64,000 bases of DNA, taken from contig NC_089244.1 in assembly GCF_000512585.2 (NCBI RefSeq), forward strand, positions 1,612,001-1,676,000, read 5' to 3'. The DNA is from Kwoniella bestiolae CBS 10118. Its lineage: Eukaryota; Basidiomycota; Tremellomycetes; Tremellales; Cryptococcaceae. Below are positions 33,973-43,657 of the stretch, piece by piece. Numbering within the stretch: position 1 is the stretch's first letter; every line of letters starts with the position of its first letter. The translations under genes were made by a program, and so were the position numbers. The notes below the pieces were generated by a model. The model was not told the DNA's origin, searched no databases, and saw only the letters and a list, made by a program, of their open reading frames with translations.

Positions 33973-35689
33973 ATGTCAGACAGAGAATCCCTCCTATCCA
34001 TGGGATTCGACCCTACTCGGATTGACTGTAAGTTACCTTGTTGTTCTCACCTAGATCTGCACATTTCAAGCTCATTCAACAATGTTGAATCCCTCAAGGG
34101 GCATTGAAAGCCACCAAGAATTCGGGTCTACAGGTGAGCTGTCTCATACACTATCGTCGCTTAACAGTCCAGGAAGCTTACCATCATCCTTCGTCATAGC
34201 CCGCGATGGATCATCTCCTCGAAAACTCCGAAAAGCCCATTCCCGAAGCTGGGGAAGCGGAAGACGACGATGAAGAAGCCGTCAAAGCAAATATCAAGAA
34301 GATCGAAAGTGGTGGGACCGTAGATGACTCCGACCTGGTAGCCAGGGTAAGTTAACCTTCACATAGTCCCTTTCGGGGGAGGTGATCTGAGCTGATATAG
34401 GTTGTAGTCCATAAAATGTAGTGAATGTGGAAAGATCTTCCGATCGACCGCCAACGCGGAACTGCACGCTGAGAAGAGTGGACATGACCAATTTGAGGAA
34501 TCGACTGATGAGGTTAGTGTCCAGCTTCTGTGTCACGTCCGTTCACGTTTACGCGGATGAAGCTGACATTGCCATTGATTGACCTGATAGATCAAGCCAT
34601 TGACGGAAGAAGAGAAGAAAGCGAAACTCGCAGAATTACGAGAGAAATTAGCTATTAAACGAGCTGCTCAGGCTAAGGTTGATGCAAAGGACAATAAGGC
34701 CAACGAGGTGAGCTGATCAGCACGCGATGTTCCGACGATCAGCTTACATTGATATCATGGTGCAATAGGCATTGCGAAGGAAGGCGGGACAAGATAGTGG
34801 GAAGATCAAGGAGGAGATGCAAGCTAAGGAGTTGCAGAAACAGGCTGAGCAGAAGAGAAGAGGTGAGCTACTTTGGCCTGGAATGCCATCATGCAGGAAG
34901 CTCATATGTTGTTTTGCAGAGAAACTGGAAGATCAACGTGCGAAAGCTGCTATCAAAGCTCAGATCGAGGTGAGTGAATCGTTCGTGAACGAAAACGTGT
35001 TGTATGATTTGCCGCGAGGCGCATGAACCTCTTTGCGCTGAGGTCGAGGGGGCGCCCAGGCTATGATTGAGATTACTCTGTGGTCAGATAAACTGATTCA
35101 GTGATGACATATAGGCAGATAAACGAGAACGTGCTGAAAAGGCTGCACGAGAAAAGGCTATCCGAGATGGAACTGCGGCTTCTCAACCCCAAGCGCCAGT
35201 GGCTGTAGCTAAACCCGCAGCCGGAGTAAGCAGTTCAGAAAACCCTCAAACAAGGTTACAGGTCAGTTACCTGACTTTCTAAGGCTACCAGATAAGCTGA
35301 CAAAATGATGCTGCAGGTCCGACTGAGTGTCGGTGGACAACCTATAACAAAGACTTTCCCAAGTGATAATAGTATGTTTGGTGTTCAGATGAATCAGTTC
35401 TAGTCGACAAAGGCTATTAGCTGATACAGGCGCGGTATAGCTTTGATAGACGTTGCAGAATGGGTTGCATCTGAGAATCTGAATTACAGTGTCGATACTG
35501 TGACTTTCGCGTCCACTTTCCCTCGGTAAGTGTAATTCATCAACTGTTTGCGGTATCATCACATCGACTCAAGTAGCTGATGACTTACTATGTTCGGCTG
35601 TTGCTAGTAAAACATATTCGAGAGAGGAAATGAAGAAAACGCTGAAAGAGAATGGGTTGACTCCCTCGGCAGTATTGATGGCTAGTTGA
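33973..35689 (+). CDS. UBA-C2H2-UBX domain protein, p97/Cdc48 cofactor
   Basis: Predicted adaptor linking ubiquitinated clients to Cdc48. The UBA domain comes first (SLLSMGFDP in exon 1 33973-34027, then WALKATKNSGLQ and AMDHLLENSE). A C2H2 zinc finger follows, CSECGKIFRSTANAELH with Cys-x2-Cys, 12 residues, His-x5-His. A Lys/Glu-rich coiled coil (LTEEEKKAKLAELREKL onward) spans several exons. The C-terminal UBX domain runs from RLQVRLSVGGQPITKTF through VAEWVASENLNY and FASTFPRKTYSREEM to MAS at 35689; the FPR loop that contacts p97 is intact. About nine short exons. Similar in plan to UBXN1/SAKS1, but with the zinc finger. Divergent from PLAA, a second Cdc48 partner. Confidence 0.9.
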
Positions 35690-36191
35690 TGAGGTAATTA
35701 TTAATGTGGAGAAGCTAGTCGGGTGAATTGTAGTGAGCATTTGAGAGCTAAGATAAAGGTGTTGTCATGAAGTATGCATATGTATATCTAGACGCTCCAT
35801 GATACTGGAGGGAAGTATTATACGGCATCACGAGCATTTAGCCGAACAGAGCTCTTGGATAATCCGGTATTCTTTACGAAGTGTATTGCAAGGTACATCA
35901 TAACCACGAGAGGTTGCAGCACCCACCTCCACCCTTACTCGGACTCTGACCCTTGTCGAGTAAATAGAATTCCACTGACGAACCATCAACAAAGTGAAGC
36001 AGTACTCACCTCCACCTTGCAACCTCGGCAAAGCTATTTATTGCACAAACCTCCACACCGAGGTCCACATCCTTCATACCTATAAAGGAAGGGTCTATTA
36101 CTGAGCATCGTAAGTCTCCGCAAGCATCAGGCTTGACCTTGAGAACACCCTCCATACAATGCACTAAACGAGCGCCTACTCGACGAGAACG
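35690..36191. promoter_or_regulatory. Spacer and promoter of the short-chain dehydrogenase gene
   Basis: UBX gene 3' UTR followed by a TATAAAG at 36081-36087, about 105 bases before the SDR start. No other signal seen. Confidence 0.45.
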
Positions 36192-37084
36192 ATGACAATT
36201 GACCATACAAAGACAGTAGTGTTCATAACAGGTGCCAACACCGGTATAGGCAATCAGACTGTCCGACATCTCCTTTCTTCCGATGTGGCATATCATATCT
36301 TCCTTGCTGCTCGTACCAAGGACAAAGCAGAAGATGCTATCCTAAAGCTCAAAGAGGAATACCAAAACACCAAGTCGGAGTTGAGTTCTGTGGTACTGGA
36401 TCTGGAGGATGACGGGTCGATCGAACGTGCTGTTGGGGAGGTCCGGAGCTTAACTGATAGGATCGACGTGTTGATCAACAATGCTGGTACGTCTCCTCCA
36501 TCTGACTTATACAAGGCATCAGAACAAGTAGTGGTATTGACGTATATCAAACCATAGGAGTAGAGCTAGACCACCTCGGACCAAGCCTCGGCCTGTCCCA
36601 ACGAGAAATATTCCTCCGCACATACTCCACAAACATCGCAGGACCCCACATCCTAACCACCCATCTCATTCCCCTACTCCTCAAATCCGCTAATCCGAGA
36701 CTCCTATTCCTCACATCCGGAACAGCCTCGTTCGAGCTCTCCTCCAACCCAGATTTCATACTCAACAAATCCCCAATATCCGGTTGGCCCAAACCCCCTC
36801 AAAGGGAGCTATTTGCCTATAAATCCTCCAAAGTCGCTTTGAACATGCTCATGAGGGATTGGCACCGAATCCTGAGAGAGGACGAGGTGAAAGTTTGGGC
36901 GGTCAATCCTGGATTTGTATTGACGGGTTTGGGCGGTGATAGGGGGGTGTTGAAGAGTTTGGGCGCGGGTGATGCGGGGGGAAGTGGTGGGTTTGTGGTG
37001 GGTGTGGTAGAGGGGAAGAGGGATGGGGATGTTGGGAGGATTGTTCAGAGGGAGTGGATTTATGGGGATACATTGCCTTTTTAA
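36192..37084 (+). CDS. Short-chain dehydrogenase/reductase
   Basis: NAD(P)-dependent oxidoreductase of the classical SDR family; substrate unknown. Exons 36192-36486 and 36558-37084 join in phase 1 (273 residues, normal for the family). Cofactor motif TGANTGIG at residues 15-22, structural NNAG at the exon junction, catalytic Ser in FLTSGTASFE, and the catalytic pair in AYKSSKVALNM (Tyr-x3-Lys). VWAVNPGFVLTGLGG matches the usual PG motif after the active site. The fit to small fungal SDRs resembling carbonyl reductases/sniffer-like proteins is good. Tandem with the UBX gene on the same strand; no link to its function is evident. Confidence 0.93.
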
Positions 37085-38917
37085 GCTTACTTCGAATAGT
37101 AATGATATGCGGCCGTGATGAAACACTGTAATATTGTCGTAATTTCGGAGTTGCATGATGATAGCGGATTGTAGCAATTCGAATGGCATGCATTGTTGGA
37201 GTCGTTCCGATAAGATTGTTTGCCTCTTTTCAGGTAATACTTTTCCTGCCGTCGATCTGACTTGATAGGGATCGAAGTTCTCAGTGAGACTATCCGCCTT
37301 TATGGGAATCATGAAGCTCGAGCTCACCCACAGCTCCTACCTGGCTCTTTGTGATCTAAAGAGCTCAAGATAACCACCTCTCGTCTCAGGATAGGTGTAC
37401 CCCTTCAGAGCTATGCTATGCGTGAATGAGCCAGGTGTGCTTCGAGGCAAGCGGCCAGGTATAACCTGATCCAAGGTACTCACAAAGCTAGAGGCTTATC
37501 GTTCCTCCTTGTCGCGCCTGCATGCCGCTCAATCTTGTCCTGAGTAGGTTACTCGGCACTTGACCGCCCTGAGATTCCCATGAACCGATTACACCTCTTC
37601 GTCCTCTACCACTGTTGAGAAGGGAATTAGCGAGTAATGTATACGCAGGAACTTTGCACGAGCACGAGGAGAACGAACCTGGATATTCCCCGATACTCTA
37701 TGCTGGACGGAACCAGCTGTTTAGGGCTTCACCCGCCCTGAGGAGATTCTCATGAACCGATTACACCTCTTTGCAACCTGTCATTGTAAAAAAGGGAATT
37801 AGCAGATACCCGCAGAGACCTTATACGAGAAGAACGAACCTGGAAATTCGCCGAAACTGTACGGTGAACGGAACCAGCTGCTCATGGCTTTCTCTTCTCG
37901 CGACAGCAAGGCAAGCCTCAAGCACGCATGGACGCCATCGTCATTGACAACCAGGGTCTCCCGCACAGGCGATAAGCCATGGTGTGGTATCATTCTTCGC
38001 GTTCACGTTTCCAGCAGACAGTCCAAGCCATCGTCAAAGCCGAATACAGTAAAAATGCAGGGTGAGGGTTTAGAAGCTTAAATAGGGCGTACCTGTGGTA
38101 CGTGACCTCGTCCCACTTCTAGCATACCAGTCATGCGAGACTGACATCGCGGTGAACGGAAGTATAACCATGTACTAAAATTCCACAGAAGGGGAATGAA
38201 GTTGAAAAGTAATGGTCCAGTCAAAATCCAATCCGTACGAAATTAGTAATTTCCTTGCGGTGCGCCTAAGCGCCCCCGACGTAGGGTTACGTTTCGGTTT
38301 ACCTTTGTGGCTTTCTGTTTTCCCTGGTAAAAAATAGAGTTTCGGACCTGATCAGCGCATCTGACCTGAGAAAAGCTTATTTGTGGGTATCCAAGCCCAA
38401 AAACCAAAAGGTTAAGAAGCGTTGAGGGGCGTCGAGTTGAGAAAGCCATATCGGTAACTTGCCATGCAGAATGCGCGACTTTCGTAAAGTTGACGTCTTC
38501 GTCTGTGGTTGAGCTGTCGGAATCTGAAATTGAGATCTAAGGGTACGAGGGGGCCGTAAGAACTGTAATTTTGCATTGCACATAGTACTCGTAGTGAGGA
38601 GTAAGACATGTAATGTTGAAGAGTAATGTTCTCGACTTCCCGCAACACTACAATCAAAATTTGCTGTTGCCTACTACCATCATCACCTTGATTCGTGTTC
38701 GACCTCATCTTGATCGTCAACGGCCATCGTCGCATATCTATCATTTGTCATTCTAGTGCATCATCATCATCGTACATCGTGAATCCCATCAGACATCAAC
38801 GATACACCCAAGATCACTTTCCCGCCAACATTACGAACACACCTCAGACCCGCGACCGCTCTTTCTCAATTAGAACAAGATCATACCAGAACCAAAGACC
38901 TATAAAGAGGCAACACC
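37085..38917. other. Long spacer before the secreted-peptide cluster
   Basis: 1.8 kb with no credible gene; several short frames are scattered on both strands. It holds a diverged 168-base tandem duplication (listed separately). The last 200 bases are CA/AT-rich leader of the first peptide gene. Confidence 0.45.
37565..37893. repeat. Diverged tandem duplication, unit about 168 bp
   Basis: Copy 1 (37565-37732) and copy 2 (37733 to about 37893) both begin CGCCCTGAG, share ATGAACCGATTACACCTCTT, AAGGGAATTAGC, GAACGAACCTGGA and GGAACCAGCTG in the same order, and differ by many substitutions and small gaps (roughly three quarters identical by eye). No frame is kept in both copies. Confidence 0.75.
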
Positions 38918-39311
38918 ATGAAACTACCCCGATTCTTCGCCATCTTCCTGGCGTTCTTCCTCCTCTTCATATCTCTCGCCGCAGCCATACCTACACAAAC
39001 AACAGACGACGATCGAGCAATCGACGTAGACAGTGCTATGACGATGGAGGATATGGAAACTGCCGGAACGGTTGACGAACAACAGCAGCAGATAGAGATG
39101 TTGGATAATCTGTCGAACGCTCAGCGGATGGCTAGGGGCTTACCGTTGAGAAAACCTGGTCACTTGTTCAATTCTAGGTGTAAGTTGAAGTTTTCAACGC
39201 TCCTTGTGATGATGATAGAAAAGGGAGCTGATCTGGATGGTTGATTGAAACGAAATAGTGGGAGCGAGAGCACCGGCACCATCTCAGGCTAGACGAGATC
39301 TGTGGTTATAG
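38918..39311 (+). CDS. Secreted peptide precursor 1, SNAxRxARGLPL family, 104 aa
   Basis: Exons 38918-39179 and 39259-39311 join in phase 1 at a GTAAGT donor. A signal peptide is clear (MKLPRFFAIFLAFFLLFISL then AAAIP, cleavage about residue 23). An acidic, Gln-rich region follows, then the family block LSNAQRMARGLPLRKP near residues 66-81. Exon 2 encodes LGARAPAPSQARRDLWL; the end is a dibasic ARR followed by DLWL. First of four same-strand genes with the same block and intron position. Function unknown; a Kex2-processed secreted peptide is inferred. No cysteine outside the intron region, so not a disulfide-rich effector. Confidence 0.75.
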
Positions 39312-39930
39312 TTCGTTTTCCTTTTCTGATCACTGTGAGTCCATATTTTCGAATATGAGTTCGTGATGGACTGGGGCCTAACGCACGCTTCTTTCGGTCT
39401 CAGATTTTGGGCCTTTCAACTTCCTTACGCTGTCGTATCCTTAGAAAACCTAGACCGTAGATAGTGACGGCGTTCACTTCCCTTATTAAACTTGTATCAT
39501 ACTCCCTACTATATAGACTTACAACACTAGACTTAGACACTTCTTTGCCACCCATTACGATTCCGTCTGAAACATCCCGTACCACCTAAGATGCGCGGGA
39601 CTATCCACGTATATGGTATATATGCCTGGCATGCACGCATGTATGCATGTACGCACGTATGCAGTCTCTCACGAAAACTCAGCCATCATTGCATTTGTGG
39701 TTGACCGTGCGGGAACCTGTCTCGACGGGAGGATCTGCAAGCTGACTCGACGACCGGTCGTACACAACATTATCCCCCGCAGGTGTCAGAAAGCAAATCA
39801 CCCCTGACACTTGGCCTGCAGATAGCCCAAGCACAAAGCCAGATATATGTATATACAGGTTTCTGTGGGAGCTTGAGAGATTGACCTCCTTGTCCTCATC
39901 CATCAAGTTGAAAATAGCAATTCACACAAT
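39312..39930. other. Spacer with alternating purine-pyrimidine tract
   Basis: Promoter region of peptide gene 2. Bases 39606-39663 contain three runs of strict purine-pyrimidine alternation, the longest 35 bases (39629-39663), listed below. No gene. Confidence 0.5.
39606..39663. repeat. Alternating purine-pyrimidine tract (possible Z-DNA)
   Basis: Runs 39606-39615, 39616-39625 and 39629-39663 alternate purine and pyrimidine at every base; the last is built from imperfect ATGC/ACGC/ATGT tetramers. It lies about 270 bases upstream of peptide gene 2. Z-DNA formation is inference from sequence pattern. Confidence 0.7.
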
Positions 39931-40298
39931 ATGTTCACTATCCGTTTCCTTCTCATCCTGATCAGCTCCTTCATCTGCATCGTATCGACATGCCACGCCG
40001 CTCCTGCCTTCGTTCCGCCAGCCAGAGGCAACGGTTTCGACAACCATCCCCAGCGATTCGCACAGAAACCGACGTCACCCCAGCAGGCCAGTGCCAGTCC
40101 GGACATGTCCAATGCAATGCGGTTGGCTAGGGGATTACCGTTGAACAAGCCTGAAAAGCTTTATAGATCGGACATAACGAGACGTATGTATAGTCTCTCT
40201 CCTCCTTCGTTGCCTAGCTGTAAAGAACCAATGGAACTGAGCTATCATCCGATTTAGCTCTACAACCTAGGCAGTCTAAGCGATATGCCGACGCATAA
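39931..40298 (+). CDS. Secreted peptide precursor 2, SNAxRxARGLPL family, 97 aa
   Basis: Exons 39931-40183 and 40258-40298, phase-1 junction, GTATGT donor. Signal peptide MFTIRFLLILISSFICIVST then CHAAPAF (cleavage about residue 24). A Pro/Gln-rich spacer leads to the family block MSNAMRLARGLPLNKP near residues 60-75 and EKLYRSDITR. Exon 2 gives PLQPRQSKRYADA: a KR dibasic site followed by the four-residue tail YADA. The LxPRQS part also occurs at the same place in gene 4, supporting the exon choice. Secreted peptide role inferred. Confidence 0.75.
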
Positions 40299-41088
40299 TC
40301 TCGGAAAGAACAAGTAATAACGTGGTCCGACAAAAAGCTTGTTCTTGAAAAATCACTACAGGTTAGGTCCCACAATTATGTTGCTATAGTACTCGGTCTT
40401 CACTTTTACGTCTCTCTGAGACCACCTCAAGATATACCCTTTTGGATCATTATACCCAATATATTACACCTCCTGTCCTTCTTCTCCGGTCTTTTGGGAT
40501 AATCGCACGGACAATGTATCGGATATCTCCAATACTGTGTATTTCATACTGTACAGTGATCGTGACTGTGAGACCTATGGCTCGCACTGGGCGATAAGAG
40601 CATCATCTCATTGCAAGGTATTGCGGAGGCGTTCGCATCAACCCTGAACAACTATCATTGCGGTGGGACCTTGGCTTTATCGGGGCGATCTGCTGAACCG
40701 GAAAGCTTCGGTTCCGCAAATAGCACAAGGAGTTCAACAAGGGAATGCAGTCGACCATCCACAGAGTGCTAAAGACTATCGCCATAACAGAGTTGTCCAT
40801 AAAAATTCCGCAGCGTTGTATATCTATGCAGGAACCAACGAGTCAGTCACCATCCCATGGACCGATCGTCTTTACGAGATCATTTGTTTGTTATTCACAT
40901 ATCAGGTACTGACTAGGATGTTTGTGTATCACATCCTCTGTCGTCTGCACAAAAGACATATAGGACACACGAATGTACAGGCTGCGTACTTTCTTTCTAT
41001 CTGTCGAGTCTGCAAAACATAACATACCAAACGCCTTCCAACTAGTTTTACATTCCTTTTACACTAATCGTCGTGCCTCAATCCCAAC
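40299..41088. other. Spacer between peptide genes 2 and 3
   Basis: Nearly 800 bases. One frame (about 40663-41022) starts only at GTG, has no motif and no splice support, so it is not called. Otherwise promoter sequence of gene 3. Confidence 0.4.
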
Positions 41089-41532
41089 ATGCCCTCCACT
41101 TCAAAGTTCCTCCTTCTCCTCACTGTCCTCGCATTGTGTATAGCGGTGGTACACGCCACGCCCATCAAACTTCCCACCAGAACAAATGGTAACCATCAAG
41201 TGAACAATAAAGTAACAAGGAACGACCGACTTTCTAACGCTGAGCGAATCGCTAGAGGTCTGCCATTAAAGTCCCCAAAGTGGTTGTATGATCCTACCAA
41301 GACACATGGTAAGTGACCTTCATCCACATGGGTGACGATTCATAAGAGAAGGAGCTGATGGTAGATCATGTGGGTTTGCAGTACACGAAGCGCGAGCATC
41401 GTAAGTGTCATGTTCATCATGAGCCCCTTCATCATTTATGATGCGTGGAAGGATTGATTGACGATTGACTGACCGATCGACAGTGGTTTGAATAGGAGAC
41501 GAGCCAACGACGACGAAGCTTATATACCGTAG
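41089..41532 (+). CDS. Secreted peptide precursor 3, SNAxRxARGLPL family, 95 aa
   Basis: Three exons: 41089-41308, a 19-base exon 41382-41400 and 41484-41532, giving 95 residues. Signal peptide MPSTSKFLLLLTVLALCIAV then VHATPI (cleavage about residue 24). Family block LSNAERIARGLPLKSP near residues 50-65, then KWLYDPTKTH and the phase-1 GTAAGT intron shared by the family. The end reads GLNRRRANDDEAYIP: a tribasic site and a nine-residue tail. Exon 1 is exactly as long (220 bases) as exon 1 of gene 4. The micro-exon makes the C-terminus the least certain part. Function unknown. Confidence 0.7.
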
Positions 41533-41976
41533 ATCACGTCCATAACACGAGAAGTCTCCCTCAAATACATGGGCTATTAAAGGCAATTCGGACGATACAA
41601 GTCTATCTTCCATCCTCCTAATTCTCTTTCAGATATTTGGGCTATGAGTTGAATCGTTATGAACAGACTATACCGGTTCGAGAATCAACGCGTACGACGA
41701 TGATCCCAACCGGGATTTGCACATGACCTGTTTGCAGCACACAATCATATCTGCATCGACTGATCATCATTGATTGGCAGTCTCCTTGATTCAAAGCAAG
41801 ATATGACGTTCCCTCATGTGACCAGGTGACCAGGGAGCTGCCCTCTGAGCGGCCGTTCGACAATCTGCACGACCGATATTGAGATGACGAGTGTTTGACC
41901 AATACTACTTCTGTCGAGCATTTCTGTGTTCTTATTGTTTTTCCTTGCTATCGCCTTGTCCGCGTTCTTGTCCATC
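41533..41976. other. Spacer between peptide genes 3 and 4
   Basis: 444 bases, no gene. A reading frame in phase with gene 4 extends to 41926 but only from a GTG codon, so the ATG at 41977 is preferred. Confidence 0.45.
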
Positions 41977-43021
41977 ATGTTATTCTTCCCTCTACTCATA
42001 GCTTCAATCACCCTTTTCTCCATAGCTGTTACAGCCGTCCCTCAGCCGGCAGCCGCGATCGCCGTCGGACACTTGCCACTCAATCGTCTCGAGAGGGACA
42101 TCAAGGCAGATGGTGCTTTGAGTAACGCCGAGAGGATCGCAAGGGGTCTGCCACTCAAAGCGCCTGTAAAGAAGTTTGAGGCGTCGAGGACTGATGGCAA
42201 GTGTGCTCCGGCGTGGAGCCGCCAGAGTGGAAAGGTTTGAGGCTGATACGCAAGGGAGACACTGCAGTCCTCCGTCCCAGACAATCCGAACAACCTCAGG
42301 TATCAGCATTCTACATTCGAGCCCAACGATTCAACGGTGAGGTCATTGGATATTTGACTTTCGATGCTCAAAACGGAGTAGTGCTTCTTCCCGTGAGTGT
42401 GTGCCTATACAGGCCCCCAAATGCTAGGATCTCTCTCTCTCTCTCCCGAGCCAGAAAGTCTCGCGAAGTTTGACGGTTCAGGAATAGCGGGATGCCCCCG
42501 CATCCTCCAGAGTGGTATTCAAATCTCCTCGTCCTCCAGCGTACGCTGTGACCATAAAAGCTAGGAATGCGATTTATGGGGGTGTTTTCCCGGTAGTTAC
42601 AAGGGACTGGACCAGGGCCGATGAACCTATGAGTAATCAACGGCACCAGTAAGCACATTATGGCATCTTAAATACTACATTCGATTATTGTAACTAGTTA
42701 ACAAGAGTTGATACTGACGTTAATATACGGACGTGGTAGTACCGTCCTTTTCGCGTACGATCCCTCAACTTTCAACGGGGACGCAGGTGATCCAGTAGGA
42801 TGGTACAACACCACAAGACACCAATCTTCCAATTGGTATATCCCCAGTGTACCTGGGTTAATCGATTCATGTGGTACAACCAGGATGGATCTGTTGTCTA
42901 TCCTAGCTTATGGCTTGATCGCTCGCCTCGAAGAGTGCTTAGAGCAGCGATGAGACTTGAGGATATTGGATTGAGTTTGGATTATGGGGATAGGGTTTGG
43001 CTTAGGACAGTTCCTATCTAG
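41977..43021 (+). CDS. Secreted protein 4, SNAxRxARGLPL family with long C-terminal domain, 244 aa
   Basis: Five exons fit in phase: 41977-42196, 42268-42392, 42488-42648, 42740-42794, 42848-43021. The first intron starts with GC (GCAAGT), the usual non-canonical donor, at the same phase-1 position as in genes 1-3. Signal peptide MLFFPLLIASITLFSIAVTA then VPQP. Family block LSNAERIARGLPLKAP near residues 50-65. Beyond it lies a domain absent from the other three: VSAFYIRAQRFNGEVIGYLT, a middle part with YAVTIKARNAIYGGVFP, and a C-terminal WYNQDGSVVYPSLWLD and LDYGDRVWLRTVPI. From memory, secreted basidiomycete proteins with an ARGLP block followed by a GYI/GYL-type domain exist; function unknown. 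The last two introns are the weakest part. Confidence 0.65.
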
Positions 43022-43306
43022 AGGACCGAGTGTCATAGTCTCGCTGTACCAGGGTACCAAAAGGGCACATGGACACTGTAAATATTCTTATGAACTTGTT
43101 CTAGGTGTCCTCAGATCTGTATGTCGAGTATGCAATCATCATATAACTGCATGAACGTCCATCCTCACGTTCATAGTGGCATTACAGTACCTATCAATGA
43201 TTCTGGCTCATCATGATATGTATACACCATCCATCCTCTACTTATGTCCACTCGATACGTTCAGTACATCAATCAAGAATCACCGTGGCTAAACCCATCT
43301 TCAATA
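43022..43306. other. Convergent 3' region
   Basis: Between the stops of peptide gene 4 and the minus-strand orphan; no coding signal. Confidence 0.4.
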
Positions 43307-43657
43307 TCAATCTCGATCAATTGATCGGCTTTCCGCTTTTTGCTTTTGCTTTTTCTTATCAGAATGAAAAACATCCCTAAACTTGGAGACCGCGCTGGAA
43401 AAAGTTTGCCTCAAAGTCCGAGCCGATGAACCACGCTCGTCCTCCTGAGTCGTTTGATCGAGATCTTCTCCCAGGAATCGGCTTATCGCTTTCCTTTGTT
43501 CTGAGGAGGGATCCATACCACCGCTAGAGGTAGTAACGCTACTTTCCAAGATACGGGAGCTGATGCAATTGCTGGTATCATCAGGCTGGGAGGTCTTACA
43601 GCTACCTGGCGTTCCGTTGCCTTTGTGTTGAGTACCGCTAGGTCCGCCTATTTCCAT
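43307..43657 (-). CDS. Small Ser/Lys-rich orphan protein, 116 aa
   Basis: Not recognised. Single exon from ATG 43657 (MEIGGPSGTQHKGNG). A TATAAATA element at 43753-43760, about 95 bases upstream, supports a real, regulated promoter. The protein is hydrophilic: Ser/Thr/Asp-rich first half, then RKAISRFLGEDLDQTTQEDE and a basic tail with KKKQKQKAESRS that could serve as a nuclear signal. No domain seen. Could be a stress-type disordered protein. Confidence 0.5.
   Translation of the reverse strand: MEIGGPSGTQHKGNGTPGSCKTSQPDDTSNCISSRILESSVTTSSGGMDPSSEQRKAISRFLGEDLDQTTQEDERGSSARTLRQTFSSAVSKFRDVFHSDKKKQKQKAESRSIDRD

Noticed and set aside
41926..41976. N-terminal extension of peptide gene 4
   Set aside because: Begins at GTG; the ATG at 41977 gives a proper signal peptide and an exon 1 length equal to that of gene 3.
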